The notes under the pieces are model-generated. The model saw only the letters and a program-made list of their open reading frames with translations, did not search any database and was not told the DNA's origin. From the NCBI RefSeq assembly GCF_041381155.1, contig NC_091142.1:35389604-35453603 (forward strand): a stretch of DNA of 64,000 nt, read 5' to 3'. The stretch's first letter is position 1. Each line of letters opens with the position of its first letter. Made by a program: the position numbers and the translations under genes. Positions 35,245 to 49,500 of this stretch are shown here, one piece after another. This DNA is from Argopecten irradians. Lineage: Eukaryota; Mollusca; Bivalvia; Pectinida; Pectinidae.

Positions 35245-37406
35245 GCCAGTAACGTGGCTTCTAACAATAAAACTACACTAACATTATCTCTCACCTTAAC
35301 CCAACGAATTTTATCTGGACGAGGAAGTTGACCTGTTAGGTTTTTTTCTTGGAAGGTGTAATCAATATCCGGACTTCAAATGAAATGAAAGGAGTTTATC
35401 ATATCAGAGAACAATATAGAACTTAGAAGACATATAAATCATGCTTTTTCACGCCAAATGTTCATATATCATTAAACATATCAAATAAGTGTTGAAATGC
35501 CTTTGCTTAGTAATAGAGCTTTATCCGTCGATCTGAATATATATATACATGTACTTAAAATCAAAGTTGCTCAAATGTTTATAATTTCAAGGAGAAGTAT
35601 CCAAAATAATAACTGATCAAGATGTCGTTTTTTGTCTTTCATTTACAGTGAAGGGCTATCTAACTGATCACATATTTTACATTTTCTGTTATCTCCCCTT
35701 CATTTGGCCAGTATTGCATTGTACGTTCATTTTATACCGGTACAATACACTTTGACCTCCATTGTGTTTTGCGACAGTACAATCATTCTATTCATTACAA
35801 ATGCTATGTAAAATATTACAACATTAATGGACTTTAAGGCTTGTAATATGTTCTCGTGGTCAAATTCATGTTGATATTGCATTTATATGTCTCCTTAGAA
35901 TAAAACATTTGTTAGATGAAAGAACAGCATAGTATATAACTCACACATACATTATAAACTTTATATTATGTATATACAATTGTTTAAAATGAGGACATTC
36001 AAGTACAATATTTAATAGCACTAAGCTCTTCCTTGTCAAACATCCTTTATAACTCTTTAAGTTTCAGTTATATATATATGAACATTTTTTTCCATGTTAT
36101 ATGTGGCTGTCAGCTCAAATTATGACGCTTTTATCTATTTCGAAAAACTAATCTGACCATAAGATTTTTTTTATACTTTTCGGAATGTTTTATCTGGTCT
36201 AGTCTTCAGAATGTGTCGGAAGAAATTTTATGTATGAAGTTATAATTTGAAAAAGTTAAATTGGTCAAAGAAATGCCTAAAAAGCAAAATAACACAAAAA
36301 AAACTGTCTACGAATCAGTCGGTCAGGGGTTTGATTAGTTGAGTTTTGTTTGCACTATCAACTCAACAGTCAGGGTAACTGAAGGTGGTGTCAGATTTAA
36401 AAGAGGAGGGAAACCAGAATATCCGATGAAAATACACAGACTGCCACAGATAGTATTCGATATATCTTAGTCAAGTAAATCCGCTAGGTATTATGGAGGT
36501 ATTTTGGGAAATATTTCTCAGAGCGATTTTTTAATGTTCTGGTTGCTGAAGCCTAATAAATGATTAAATGTTTACGATGTTAAGATTTAAGTTACATGTA
36601 CTCCGTCAAATTATAAGGTACTGTACTTAATTTTCGAAACATTGAATATGGTTCTCGCGGATAGCTTCATCCTGTTTGTAAATGTTGTTCGGAAACTACT
36701 TAACAAACGCCTACACGTTTTGTCGAGCTTAATCGTGGACTTTGTCACATGTCACTGATATTCAAGACACAATGCACACTAACAAGGTAACATAATGTTC
36801 CCAAAACAAAAGGGGATTTTAGCAGATAACTTATCACAGGTTTGTTTCCATAAAGCCTATTGTACATGTCGTATCGAGGTCAATGCGTCATCACATCATA
36901 TTTTATAAACACGTGTGAAGACAAATGAGACTAGAAGGGCTCTGTAGATATGGACTGGGAATTAGATATGGATTATAAGATACCAATGTAAAAACATTGA
37001 AGCCGATCGTTCGATTGATGCATGAACTGGTGACAAGATTTATCATAATGGTGCACGAACACCTTATACGAAAGTATCTATTTCAATGTATTGTTAGAAA
37101 TGTTAACTTGTTTAAGTATAACACAAAATACTCTAAAATCTAGAATTCCTTGTAGACGGAAAGCTCAGCAGTTGTTTGATCTATTCAACTTTCCAATGTC
37201 TATTTTGTTTTATAGAGTTGCTCTGATACTGCAAAAACACATAGTATTTTCAATTCAGTTATTTTTATAAAGCAGTCTAATGTGGTCAATTCTTACTACT
37301 CATTTTTTATAGAATACCTCTTTTGTCGACTTTTCTAAAGTATAATAACTTTGATAGAGAGAACTATTAAGATGATAAGAAGAAAATGGGTCACAATATT
37401 AACTGA
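35245..37406. other. Intergenic region between copy B 3' end and copy A 5' end
   Basis: About 2.2 kb of AT-rich DNA. An ATATATATACATG stretch near 35538-35550 lies about 300 nt upstream of the copy A ATG and could be part of its promoter, but no clear core promoter is seen. No gene is recognised. Confidence 0.5.
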
Positions 37407-37412
37407 TTTATT
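37407..37412 (-). terminator. Candidate polyadenylation signal of astacin copy B
   Basis: Minus-strand AATAAA about 177 nt after the stop codon at 37589. Confidence 0.5.
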
Positions 37413-37588
37413 GATGTGAAATACGGAGAAACAAACTATAAAATATAAATCAAGGAAACAAAAAGGAATATTTACATGGAATTTTAATTACAAGTAAGAT
37501 ACACCGATGGAAAGCGAGAATTATGTTTGGATTTTCGTTGCTAAATCGTCATAGAATACATTGCGGTGGCAGCTGCTAACCAGTCCTT

Positions 37589-40500
37589 CTACGCTCCACA
37601 GTGAATATCCCGACGGATAATTATGTTGTCCAGAGCCAGGACATCTCCTCCCCAGAGGATATGACCCACCAACTCTATCTGGAAATCCAAATATAAACCA
37701 TATGTTAGTTAGGTATTGAATGTCAATGACGGGTATGGGAAAATAATATTATTTATTTAATTTCTACTTTCCTTAATAGTGGATTCATTGTTACACAAGC
37801 AATATAATTATCTTGACCTAAAATTAATCTTAAATTCATCTGAAATTGAGATCAATTTCACACGAAAAAACTGCAGGTCTATTTCAGGTCCATTTAACCT
37901 GAAATTAACTTTACAAAACATGTGAATTTAGATCATTTTCATATGAATTTCAGATCAATTTTATGTCAAGGTTTGCCTGAAACGACCTTTTTTGCTCTTT
38001 TCATGATGTAAATGACCAGAAAAAAATCCCATGCTATTGACCTGAAATTGACCTGAATTTACCTTACCTTTTATATTATGCCTGTGTATACGAAATCAAA
38101 ATATCACAGACTACTTACATCCCATTCTTTTACTGACGCATGCTTAATATTGAGTGTTGTCCAGCATCCACTTTGATTCACGTAGTTGAGTTTGTTAGAG
38201 TCAGTTCCCTTGGTCAGTTGTATGTACGACTTTATATCCGGGGAGGAAGACGAGATACAGATGTCAACAGATATACAGAAATTCCCGGGGGGTAGGGGAA
38301 GATTACTCGTCCAGTTTGCGCCATTCAGAACAGTCAGGGTGTACATATCTGTGGATTTTTTTATAATAAACGCAAATAAATTCGCATGATTGTAGAATGC
38401 ATGCAACATATAGAAAATCTGTCTTGAGTTATTCTTAGACCTTAGATTTTACTCGATTTATAAAACAAGTTTTAAAGTTGAGAGCCTTTGACGAGAAAAA
38501 ATCATAAACGAAATTATTATTTAACATGTAATATAATCTGAATCATAAATAAGGTATGTTGCATACAAATAACTTGCCTGTATCATCATTCTTGCTACAC
38601 CCCGTAGTCATGTAGTCTGGGAGTGACTCGGAGGTGACACGCCATTGTGGGTAATAATAGTCGGTAGATAATTGTTGGAATAAATTCACAAATTTTCCTC
38701 CAAACATAGTGTAACCTCAACGTGAAAAATATAATAGATACAATGTGTATTTCTGTGTAATGTCAGAAATCGGCCAACATATTATTCCATTCCCGATGTG
38801 TTATTGCTGTTTCATTTTGACATTATTCTCAATACAAAATTCAAATATGGTTTTATATTTCTGCATCCCAAACCATGTAATCAATGATTTTATGTAACCA
38901 TTGCTATAATGATATTCCATTTTCCTTGCAACTTTATAACTTTATTTACAGATTGTATTGACACATGCATGTTAATATTGCCGCAGTATAAATTGGATCT
39001 TATGTTACGTATTGTATATTAAATACTCTACCTAAATGACATTGATATAACATCTGTACTTTCAGTACGTCGTAGAAGGAGGGCACACTGCCGCCACCAA
39101 AGCTGACATTATATTTTATCGCGGTAATGGTGGGTTGACTTTTAGACTTGGCGAAATCGTATGGGCCGAAATGTGTGATGGAGTCAAAATCGTAAGGAAG
39201 TCCAAGTAGGTCAGTATCGTCTGTAGGGATCTTATTAAACAAAGGTCTCGCGGCTGGAAATAGAAAGTTTTACTATACATTGATTAATTTATTCATTAAT
39301 TTAATTTATGTAAAATCTGTGTCAACTAAAAGAAATCAAACAAAACTTTTCATCAATAGCTCATAGAAATATAATGACAAGAGAAGGTGGTACGAATAGA
39401 ATGCTTACAAGTATTAATCACAGCCTTACATTAAATAATTATATGGATTATCTAATCAGTATCTTGCAATGCTCACCATCCCGTACGTTGCCCGTGTGTA
39501 CCTGTATGTACTGGTGTACATATCATCCTGTACCTTGTCCATGTGTACCTGTATGTACTTGTGCACTTACCATCCTGTACGTTGTCAGTGTGTACCTGTA
39601 TGTACTAGTGTACTATACATCTTGTACGTTGTCCGTGTGTACCTGTATGTACTGTGTACTTACCATCCTGTACGTTGTCCGTGTGTACCTGTACGGTGTA
39701 ATTACATCCTGTACGTTGCCGTGTGTACCTGTATGTACTGGTGTACTTACCATCCTGTACGTTGTCCGTGTGTACCTGTATGTACTGGTGTACTTACCAT
39801 CCTGACATTGTCCGTGTGTACCTGTATGTACTGGTGTACTTACCATCCTGTACGTTGTCCGTGTGTACCTGTATGTACTGGTGTACTTACCATCCTGTAC
39901 GTTGTCCGTGTGTACCTGTATGTACTGGTGTACTTACCATCCTGTACGTTTGTCCGTGTGTACCTGTATGTACTGGTGTACTTACCATCCTGTACGTTGT
40001 CCGTGTGTACCTGTATGTACTGGTGTACTTACCATCCTGTACGTTGTCCGTGTGTACCTGTATGTACTAGTGTACTTACCATCCTGTAAGTTGTCTGTGT
40101 GTACCTGTATGTACTGGTGTACTTACCATCCTGTACGTTGTCTGTGTGTACCTGTATGTACTGGTGTACTTACCATCCTGTACGTTGTCTGTGTGTACCT
40201 GTATGTACTGGTGTACTTACCATCCTGTACATTGTCCGTGTGTACCTGTATGTACTGGTGTACTTACCATCCTGTACGTTGTCCGTGTGTACCTGTATGT
40301 ACTGGTGTACTTACCATCCTATACGTTGTCCGTGTGTACCTGTATGTACTGGTGTACTTACCATCCTGTACGTTGTCTGTGTGTACCTGTATGTACTGGT
40401 GTACTTACCATCCTGTACGTTGTCCATGTGTACCTGTATGTACTAGTGTACTTACCATCCTGAAAGTTGTCCGTGTGTACCTGTATGTACTGGTGTACTT

Positions 40501-43500
40501 ACCATCATGTACGTTGTCAGTGTGTACCTGTATGTACTGGTGTACTTACCATCCTGTACGTTGTCCGTGTGTACCTGTATGTACTGGTGTACTTACCATC
40601 CTGTATGTTGTCAGTGTGTACCTGTATGTACTGGTGTACTTACCATCCTGTACGTTGTCCGTGTGTACCTGTATGTACTGGTGTACTTACCATCCTGTAC
40701 GTTGTCCGTGTGTACCTGTATGTACTGGTGTACTTACCATCCTGTATGTTGCAGTGTGTACCTGTATGTACTGGTGTACTTACCATCCTGTACGTTGTCC
40801 GTGTGTACCTGTATGTACTGGTGTACTTACCATCCTGTACGTTGTCCGTGTGTACCTGTATGTACTGGTGTACTTACCATCCTGTACGTTGTCCGTGTGT
40901 ACCTGTATGTACTGGTGTACTTACCATCCTGTACGTTGTCCGTGTGTACCTGTATGTACTGGTGTACTTACCATCCTGTACGTTGTCCGTGTGTACCTGT
41001 ATGTACTGGTGTACTTACCATCCTGTACGTTGTCCGTGTGTACCTGTATGTACTGGTGTTTCTTACCATCCTGTACGTTGTCCGTGTGTACCTGTATGTA
41101 CTGGTGTATTTACCATCCTGTACGTTGTCCGTGTGTACCTGTATGTACTGGTGTACTTACCATCCTGTACGTTGTCCGTGTGTACCTGTATGTACTGGTG
41201 TACTTACCATCCTGTACGTTGTCCGTGTGTACCTGTATGTACTGGTGTACTTACCATCCTGTACGTTGTCCGTGTGTACCTGTATGTACTGGTGTACTTA
41301 CCATCCTATACATTGTCCGTGTGTACCTGTATGTACTGGTGTACTTACCATCCTGTACGTTGTCAGTGCGACCTGTATGTACTGGTGTACTTACCATCCT
41401 GTACGTTGTCCGTGTGTACCTGTATGTACTGGTGTACTTACCATCCTGTTCGTTGTCCGTGTGTACCTGTATGTACTGGTGTACTTACCATCCTATACAT
41501 TGTCCGTGTGTACCTGTATGTACTGGTGTACTTACCATCCTGTACGTTGTCCGTGTGTACCTGTATGTACTGGTGTACTTACCATCCTATACATTGTCCG
41601 TGTGTACCTGTATGTACCTGTACTTACCATCCTGTACGTTGTCCATGTGTACCTGTATGTACTGGTGTACTTACCATCCTGTACGTTGTCCGTGTGTACC
41701 TGTATGTACTGGTGTACTTACCATCCTGTACGTTGTCTGTGTGTACCTGTATGTACTGGTGTACTTACCATCCTGTACGTTGTCCGTGTGTACCTGTATG
41801 TACTGGTGTACTTACCATCCTGTACGTTGTACGTGTGTACCTGTATGTACTGGTGTACTTACCATCCTGTTGTTGTCGTGTGTACCTGTATGTACTGGTG
41901 TACTTACCATCCTGTACGTTGTCCGTGTGTACCTGTATGTACTGGTGTACTTACCATCCTGTACGTTGTCCGTGTGTACCTGTATGTACTGGTGTACTTA
42001 CCATCCTGTACGTTGTCCGTGTGTACCTGTATGTACTGGTGTACTTACCATCCTGTACGTTGTCCGTGTGTACCTGTATGTACTGGTGTACTTACCATCC
42101 TGTACGTTGTCCGTGTGTACCTGTATGTACTGGTGTACTTACCATCCTGTACGTTGTCCGTGTGTACCTGTATGTACTGGTGTACTTACCATCCTGTACG
42201 TTGTCCGTGTGTACCTGTATGTACTGGTGTACTTACCATCCTGTACGTTGTCCGTGTGTACCTGTATGTACTGGTGTACTTACCATCCTGTCCGTTGTCA
42301 GTGTGTACCTGTATGTACTGGTGTACTTACCATCCTATACATTGTCCGTGTGTACCTGTATGTACTGGTGTATTTACCATCCTGTACGTTGTCCGTGTGT
42401 ACCTGTATGTACTGGTGTACTTACCATCCTGTACGTTGTCCGTGTGTACCTGTATGTACTGGTGTACTTACCATCCTGTACGTTGTCCGTGTGAACCTGT
42501 ATGTACTGGTGTACTTACCATCCTGTACGTTGTCCGTGTGTACCTGATTGTACTGGTGCTTCATCTGTACTGTGTGTTACCTGTACCACTTCCATCCTGT
42601 ACGTTGTCCGTGTGTACCTGTATGTACTGGTGTGTACTTACCATCCTATACATTGTCCGTGTGTACCTGTATGTACTGGTGTACTTACCATCCTGTACGT
42701 TGTCCGTGTGTACCTGTATGTACTGGTGTACTTACCATCCTGTACGTTGTCCGTGTGTACCTGTATGTACTGGTGTACTTACCATCCTGTACGTTGTCCG
42801 TGTGTACCTGTATGTACTGGTGTACTTACCATCCTATACGTTGTCCGTGTGTACCTGTATGTACTGGTGTACTTACCATCCTATACATTGTCCGTGTGTA
42901 CCTGTATGTACTGGTGTACTTACCATCCTGTATGTTGTCCGTGTGTACCTGTATGTACTGGTGTACTTACCATCCTGTACGTTGTCCGTGTGTACCTGTA
43001 TGTACTGGTGTACTTACCATCCTGTACGTTGTCCGTACCTGTGTACCTGTACGTTGTACGTGTGTACCTGTACTTCCTATACATTGTCCGTGTGTACCTG
43101 TATGTACTGGTGTACTTACCATCCTATACATTGTCCGTGTGTACCTGTACTTACCATCCTATACATTGTCCGTGTGTACCTGTATGTACTGGTGTACTTA
43201 CCATCCTGTACGTTGTCCGTGTGTACCTGTATGTAATGGTGTACTTACCATCCTATACATTGTCCGTGTGTACCTGATTGTACTAGTGTGCTTACCATGC
43301 TGTACGTTGTCCGTATGTACCTGTATGTACTGGTGTACTTACCATCCTGTATGTTGTCAGTGTGTACCTGTATGTACTGGTGTACTTACCATCCTGTACG
43401 TTGTCCGTGTGTACCTGTATGTACTGGTGTACTTACCATCCTGTCCGTTGTCAGTGTGTACCTGTATGTACTGGTGTACTTACCATCCTATACATTGTCC

Positions 43501-46500
43501 GTGTGTACCTGTATGTACTGGTGTATTTACCATCATGTACGTTGTCCGTGTGTACCTGTATGTACTGGTGTACTTACCATCCTGTACGTTGTCCGTGTGT
43601 ACCTGTATGTATTAGTGTACTTACCATCCTGTACGTTGTCCGTGTGAACCTGTATGTACTGGTGTACTTACCATCCTGTACGTTGTCCGTGTGTACCTGA
43701 TTGTACTAGTGTGCTTACCATCCTGTACGTTGTCCGTGTGTACCTGTATGTACTGGTGTACTTACCATCCTGTACGTTGTCAGTGTGTACCTGTATGTAC
43801 TGGTGTACTTACCATCCTATACATTGTCCGTGTGTACCTGTATGTACTGGTGTACTTACCATCCTGTACGTTGTCAGTGCGACCTGTATGTACTGGTGTA
43901 CTTACCATCCTGTACGTTGTCCGCGTGTACCTGAATGTACTGGTGTACTTACCATCCTCAACGTTGTCCGTGTGTACCTGAATGTACTGGGGTACTTACT
44001 ATCCTGTACGTTGTCAGTGCGACCTGTATGTACTAGTGTACTTACCATCCTGTACGTTGTCCGTGTGTACCTGAATGTACTGGTGAACTTACCATCCTGA
44101 ACGTTGTCCGTGTGTACCTGAATGTACTGGTGTACTTACCATCCTGTACGTTGTCCGTGTGTACCTGTATGTACTGGTGTACTTACCATCCTGTACGTTG
44201 TCCGTGTGTACCTGAATGTACTGGGGTACTTACTATCCTGTACGTTGTCAGTGCGACCTGTATGTACTAGTGTACTTACCATCCTGTACGTTGTCCGTGT
44301 GTACCTGAATGTACTGGTGAACTTACCATCCTGAACGTTGTCCGTGTGTACCTGAATGTACTGGGGTACTTACCATCTTGTACGTTGTCCATATGTACCT
44401 GTATGTACTGGTGTACTTACCATCCTGTATGTTGTCCGTGTGTACCTGAATGTACTGGTGTACTTACCATCCTGTACGTTGTCCGTGTGTACCTGAATGT
44501 ACTAGGGTACTAACAATCTTGTACGTTGTCCATATTTACCGTTATGTACTGGTGTACTTACCATTCTGTACGTTGTCCGTGTGTACCTGTATGTACTAGT
44601 GTATTTACCATCCTGTGCGTTTTCCGCGTGTACCTCTATGTACTAGTGTACTTACCATTCTGTACGTTGTCCATGTGTACCTCTATGTACTAGTGTACTT
44701 ACCATCCTGTACGTTGTCAGTGTGTACCTGTATGTACTGGTGCACTTACCATCCTGTACGTTGTCCGTGTGTACCTGTATGTACTGGTGCACTTACCATC
44801 CTGTACGTTGTCCGTGTGTACCTGTATGTACTGGTGTACTTACCATCCTGTACGTTGTCCGTGTGTACCTGTATGTACTGGTTTACTTACCATCCTGTAC
44901 GTTGTCAGTGTGTACCTGTATGTACTGGTGTACTTACCATCCTGAACGTTGTCCGTGTGTACCTGTATGTACTGGTGTACTTACCATCCTGTACGTTGTC
45001 CGTGTGTACCTGTATGTACTGGTGTACTTACCATCCTGTACGTTGTCCGTGTGTACCTCTATGTACTAGTGTACTTACCATCCTATACATTGTCCGTGTG
45101 TACCTGTATGTACTGGTGTACTTACCATCCTGTACGTTGTCAGTGTGTACCTGTATGTACTGGTGTACTTACCATCCTGTACGTTGTCCGTGTGTACCTG
45201 AATGTACTGGTGTACTTACCATCATGTACGTTGTCCGTGTGTACCTGAATGTACTGGAGTACTTACCATCGTGTACGTTGTCCATATGTACCTGTATGTA
45301 CTGGTGTACTTACCATCCTGTATGTTGTCCGTGTGTACCTGAATGTACTGGTGTACTTACCATCCTGTACGTTGTCCGTGTGTACCTGAATGTACTAGGG
45401 TACTAAAAATCTTGTACGTTGTCCATATGTACCGTTATGTACTGGTGTACTTACCATTCTGTACGTTGTCCGTGTGTACCTGTATGTACTAGTGTATTTA
45501 CCATCCTGTGCGTTTTCCGTGTGTACCTCTATGGACTAGTGTACTTACCATTCTGTACGTTGTCCATGTTTACCTCTATGTACTAGTGTACTTACCATCC
45601 TGTACGTTGTCAGTGTGTACCTGTATGTACTGGTGTACTTACCATCCTGTACGTTGTCAGTGTGTACCTGTATGTACTGGTGTACTTACTATTCCGTAGG
45701 TTGTCTGTGTGTACCTGTATGTACTGGTGTACTTACCATCCTGTACGTTGTCCGTGCGTACCTGTATGTACTGGTGTACTTACCATCCTGTACGTTGTCC
45801 ATGTGTACCTGTATGTACTGGTGTACTTACCATCCTGTACGTTGTCTGTGTGTACCTGTATGTACTGGTGTACTTACCATCCTGTACGTTGTCTGTGTGT
45901 ACCTGTATGTACTGGTGTACTTACCATCCTGTACGTTGTCAGTGTGTACCTGTATGTACTGGTGTACTTACCATCCTGTACGTTGTCAGTGTGTACCTGT
46001 ATGTACTAGTGTACTTACCATCCTGTACGTTGTCTGTGTGTACCTGTATGTACTGGTGTACTTACCATCCTGTACGTTGTCCGTGTGTACCTGTATGTAC
46101 TAGTGTACTTACCATACTGTACGTTGTCCGTGTGTACCTGTATGTACTGGTGTACTTACCATCCTGTACGTTGTCCGTGTGTACCTGAATGTACTGGGGT
46201 ACTTACCGTCTTGTACGTTGTCCGTGCGTACCTGTATGTACTGGTGTACTTACCATCCTGTACGTTGTCAGTGTGTACCTGTATGTACTGGTGTACTTAC
46301 CATCCTGTACGTTGTCAGTGTGTACCTGTATGTACTGGTGTACTTACCATCCTGTACGTTGTCCATATGTACCTGTATGTACTGGTGTACTTACCATCCT
46401 GTATGTTGTCAGTGTGTACCTGTATGTACTGGTGTACTTACCATCCTGTGCGTTTTCCGTGTGTACCTGTATGTACTGGTGTACTTACCATCCTGTACGT

Positions 46501-49500
46501 TGTCAGTGTGTACCTGAATGTACTGGTGTACTTACCATCCTGTATGTTGTCCATATGTACCTGTATGTACTGGTGTACTTACCATCCTGTACGTTGTCCG
46601 TGTGTACATGTATGTACTGGTGTACTTACCATCCTGTACGTTGTCCGTGTGTACATGTATGTACTGGTGTACTTACCATCCCGAACATTGTTCGTGTGTA
46701 CCTCTGTGTAATGGTGTACTTAGCATTCTGTACGATCTCCGTGTGTACCTGTATGTACTGGTGTAGTTACCATCCTTTACGTTGTCCGTGTGTACCTGCA
46801 TGTACTGGTGTATTTATCATCCTGTACGTTGTCCGTGTGTACCTGTATGTACTGGTGTAATTACCATCTTGTATGTTGTTTGTGTGTACATGAATGTACT
46901 GGTCCCTGTCCGGTCGCTGGTGTTCGTGGTACAGCCCCAGTGTTACCAGCAGTAGAGACATGATCTCCCGTTTGTTCATACACTCGTCTGTAAGGTATAG
47001 CTTCTGTCGACCACCCACCATTCCTACTCTACTTGTTTTGCAGATTCTAGTAAAAAATGGACATAATTATAATATGACTAATGATGGTAACTTTATCAAT
47101 TACAATGTATCCATTCTTTTCATTAGCAAATACTTTTACATTTTACGTTCGAATATGTTTGTTCCATTTGTTTAAATTAAGACCACGAAAAGTGATCCCC
47201 GTTTGCTCTCGTCTTTCCTTTTTACATGTTTTCGCTCTTTACAGTATTAATACATTGAATTAATTAAATCAGTGTATCGGAGCTCGGCATGTCCTTGATG
47301 TTTGTTGTCACGCAATTGTAAAACCTCACACGGGATTACATATAAAATGGAACAATCTGCACCATGGAGATGTTACGCCGATCATTTGTTGTCAATGGAA
47401 ACCAAAACAAATAAAATCTTGTATCAACGGTATTTTGTCATTTTATTTCAGGTGAATCGTTTATATGAAAATATGATATAACCAATCGAAATATGACATT
47501 CGCATGGGCATGATAGCAACTCACCCGTCTGTGGCCTCCGTTATAAACAAATAGTCACTCCGGTCACGGAAGTCTCCTTCTTTTTTCTCAAAACAGACAC
47601 AATTCTCTTCACCCGTTTTGACGTCATTCTGAATCTCCTTCATTGCCTGTTCTATTACGGCGTGTTGGGAATCATCTGATGTAAGTATCACATTAATAAC
47701 TAATAGCTGTGTATTTCGCCATAAAATTTCTTTTTAAACTCTTTCTATGCATGACTTTGATGTGGTTTCTTTTATCATGTTTTCCAATATGCTGATGCGC
47801 TATTGTGTGGAATAATAGGCTTGTTAGTGTTTATGTTAAGTTAAGTAAATGACAATCCATAGAGGAAAACACTAGCGGGATCATTTGAATCCGTTAAAAA
47901 TGACCATTACACATGTACTAAAGTGTCTAAAAGATCACATTGTTAATTTTAAGTCCCAGTAGCTTGGGATCCATAAAGCTCAAACTTGCACTTAACCGAC
48001 TTTGTTACACATATAAAATTCTATAGTGATCATATATATATACATTATTATTTGGCTCCCCAAATGAAAAAAAAGAAAATAGTTCAAAATTCATCAATTC
48101 ACCTGTAATCATACTGTATGGTTAATATTTGATAGGAGAGCTACGTGTGTACTGGCATGTGTTATCTGGCTTTTTCCTGTAAACATATGTATATTTCCCC
48201 TAACAACCCTTCTGTTGTCATATACGGTAGAATTGTATACTCACCGATAAGAGTGCTAATTTGGTATACCACAGTCTCATGCTCCCATAACTTGTATTTA
48301 TCATTGATGACATTTCTCACCTACAGTATGTAAAAACAGTACTATAACACTCGGAATACTTTACTACCAAACTACTGTAAAATATTTTATTTTCGCGAGA
48401 TAAATTTTTTCATGTAATTTTGCGAAAATTTAAGTGTTAGGCTAATAATTGTACATGGATGCACAAATGTCAGTAAAATCCCACGATTGAGAAGACAACG
48501 TGTATTCGTGAATAATTCATTTTTGTTTGTTACGAGCATTTTCATTGGCTTAAAAATTTACTTTATCAGCCCATAAAGGAAAAAATGGCGTCGCCGTTTG
48601 TAACGTCGCTTCTGATTGGCTGAGATGACGGCGTAATATTTTCATAGACAAAAGAGTCCCAAAATGAATTTTAAATGTTGAAGAGATTATCTTTAGTAAA
48701 TTGAATTATAAGGATAAATTTGAATAGATTTTTTATGTTATGGAGATATAACACAAAAATCTGAGTGTACTCTCATCATAAACCGCTTCGCGGTTTATTT
48801 AGAGTACACTCAGATTTTTGTGTTATATCTCCATAACATAAAAAATCTATTCAAGTTAATCCTTAAATATTTGTCCAGTAATGAAGGCGCAAAAATTGTT
48901 ACTCGAAAATACTTTGGTTTACAGAATACGAATCGGTATTTAAATAGCTAGTTCATTTTATTAATTACTGCGTGTTTGATACAACATATATCAATCAAAC
49001 GTGGCAGGCGTGGCAGGGTTTTCTTAGCTTAAAGTTAGAGTAATATAAGACTCTTTCATATGTAGATGGATAGATAGATAGATATCCCCTATTCCTTATT
49101 TCTCTGAGATTACAAAAGCAAAGGAGAAAAGTAAAAAAAATGCATTTTAGAGTCAAATAATGTGAAATAATTTGAAATTGATATTTACAAATTCGAGCAA
49201 CGTTGCTTCTTTATGTCCGATTTACTGATTGTCCATATTCTAGTTGTTCCTTAAATTTGGCACTTTCGTGTATAAATGTCCATCAGAATTTGCATACATT
49301 TTTTTGTATCAATTTTGAGACATATTTCATCATTTCCGTCCAGTTTTTGTCTGTTTAATCAATATATGATGATCGTCTACCACGGACGAATTTTGTCTCG
49401 AAAGTTTTTATTTTTGCTCGCGAAGCCTTGCAAAATAAAAACTTCTAAGACTCGTTTCATAAAATCTCATATGAAATGAAAACTCATGTAAGATCCTATA

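Noticed and set aside
35300-35386. Possible extra 5' exon of copy A (open frame with FQEKNLTGQLPRPDKIRWVK followed by GTGAGA)
   Set aside because: It lies 5' of the signal-peptide exon with too little room (about 50 nt) for an intron, and copy B has no counterpart. It may be 5' UTR or chance.
39374-46860. Very long plus-strand open frames (up to about 900 codons) of Cys/Tyr/Val-rich repeats
   Set aside because: They are produced by a 47-bp tandem unit without plus-strand stop codons, read in all three frames. The unit is explained as an antisense copy of an astacin exon end plus splice donor.
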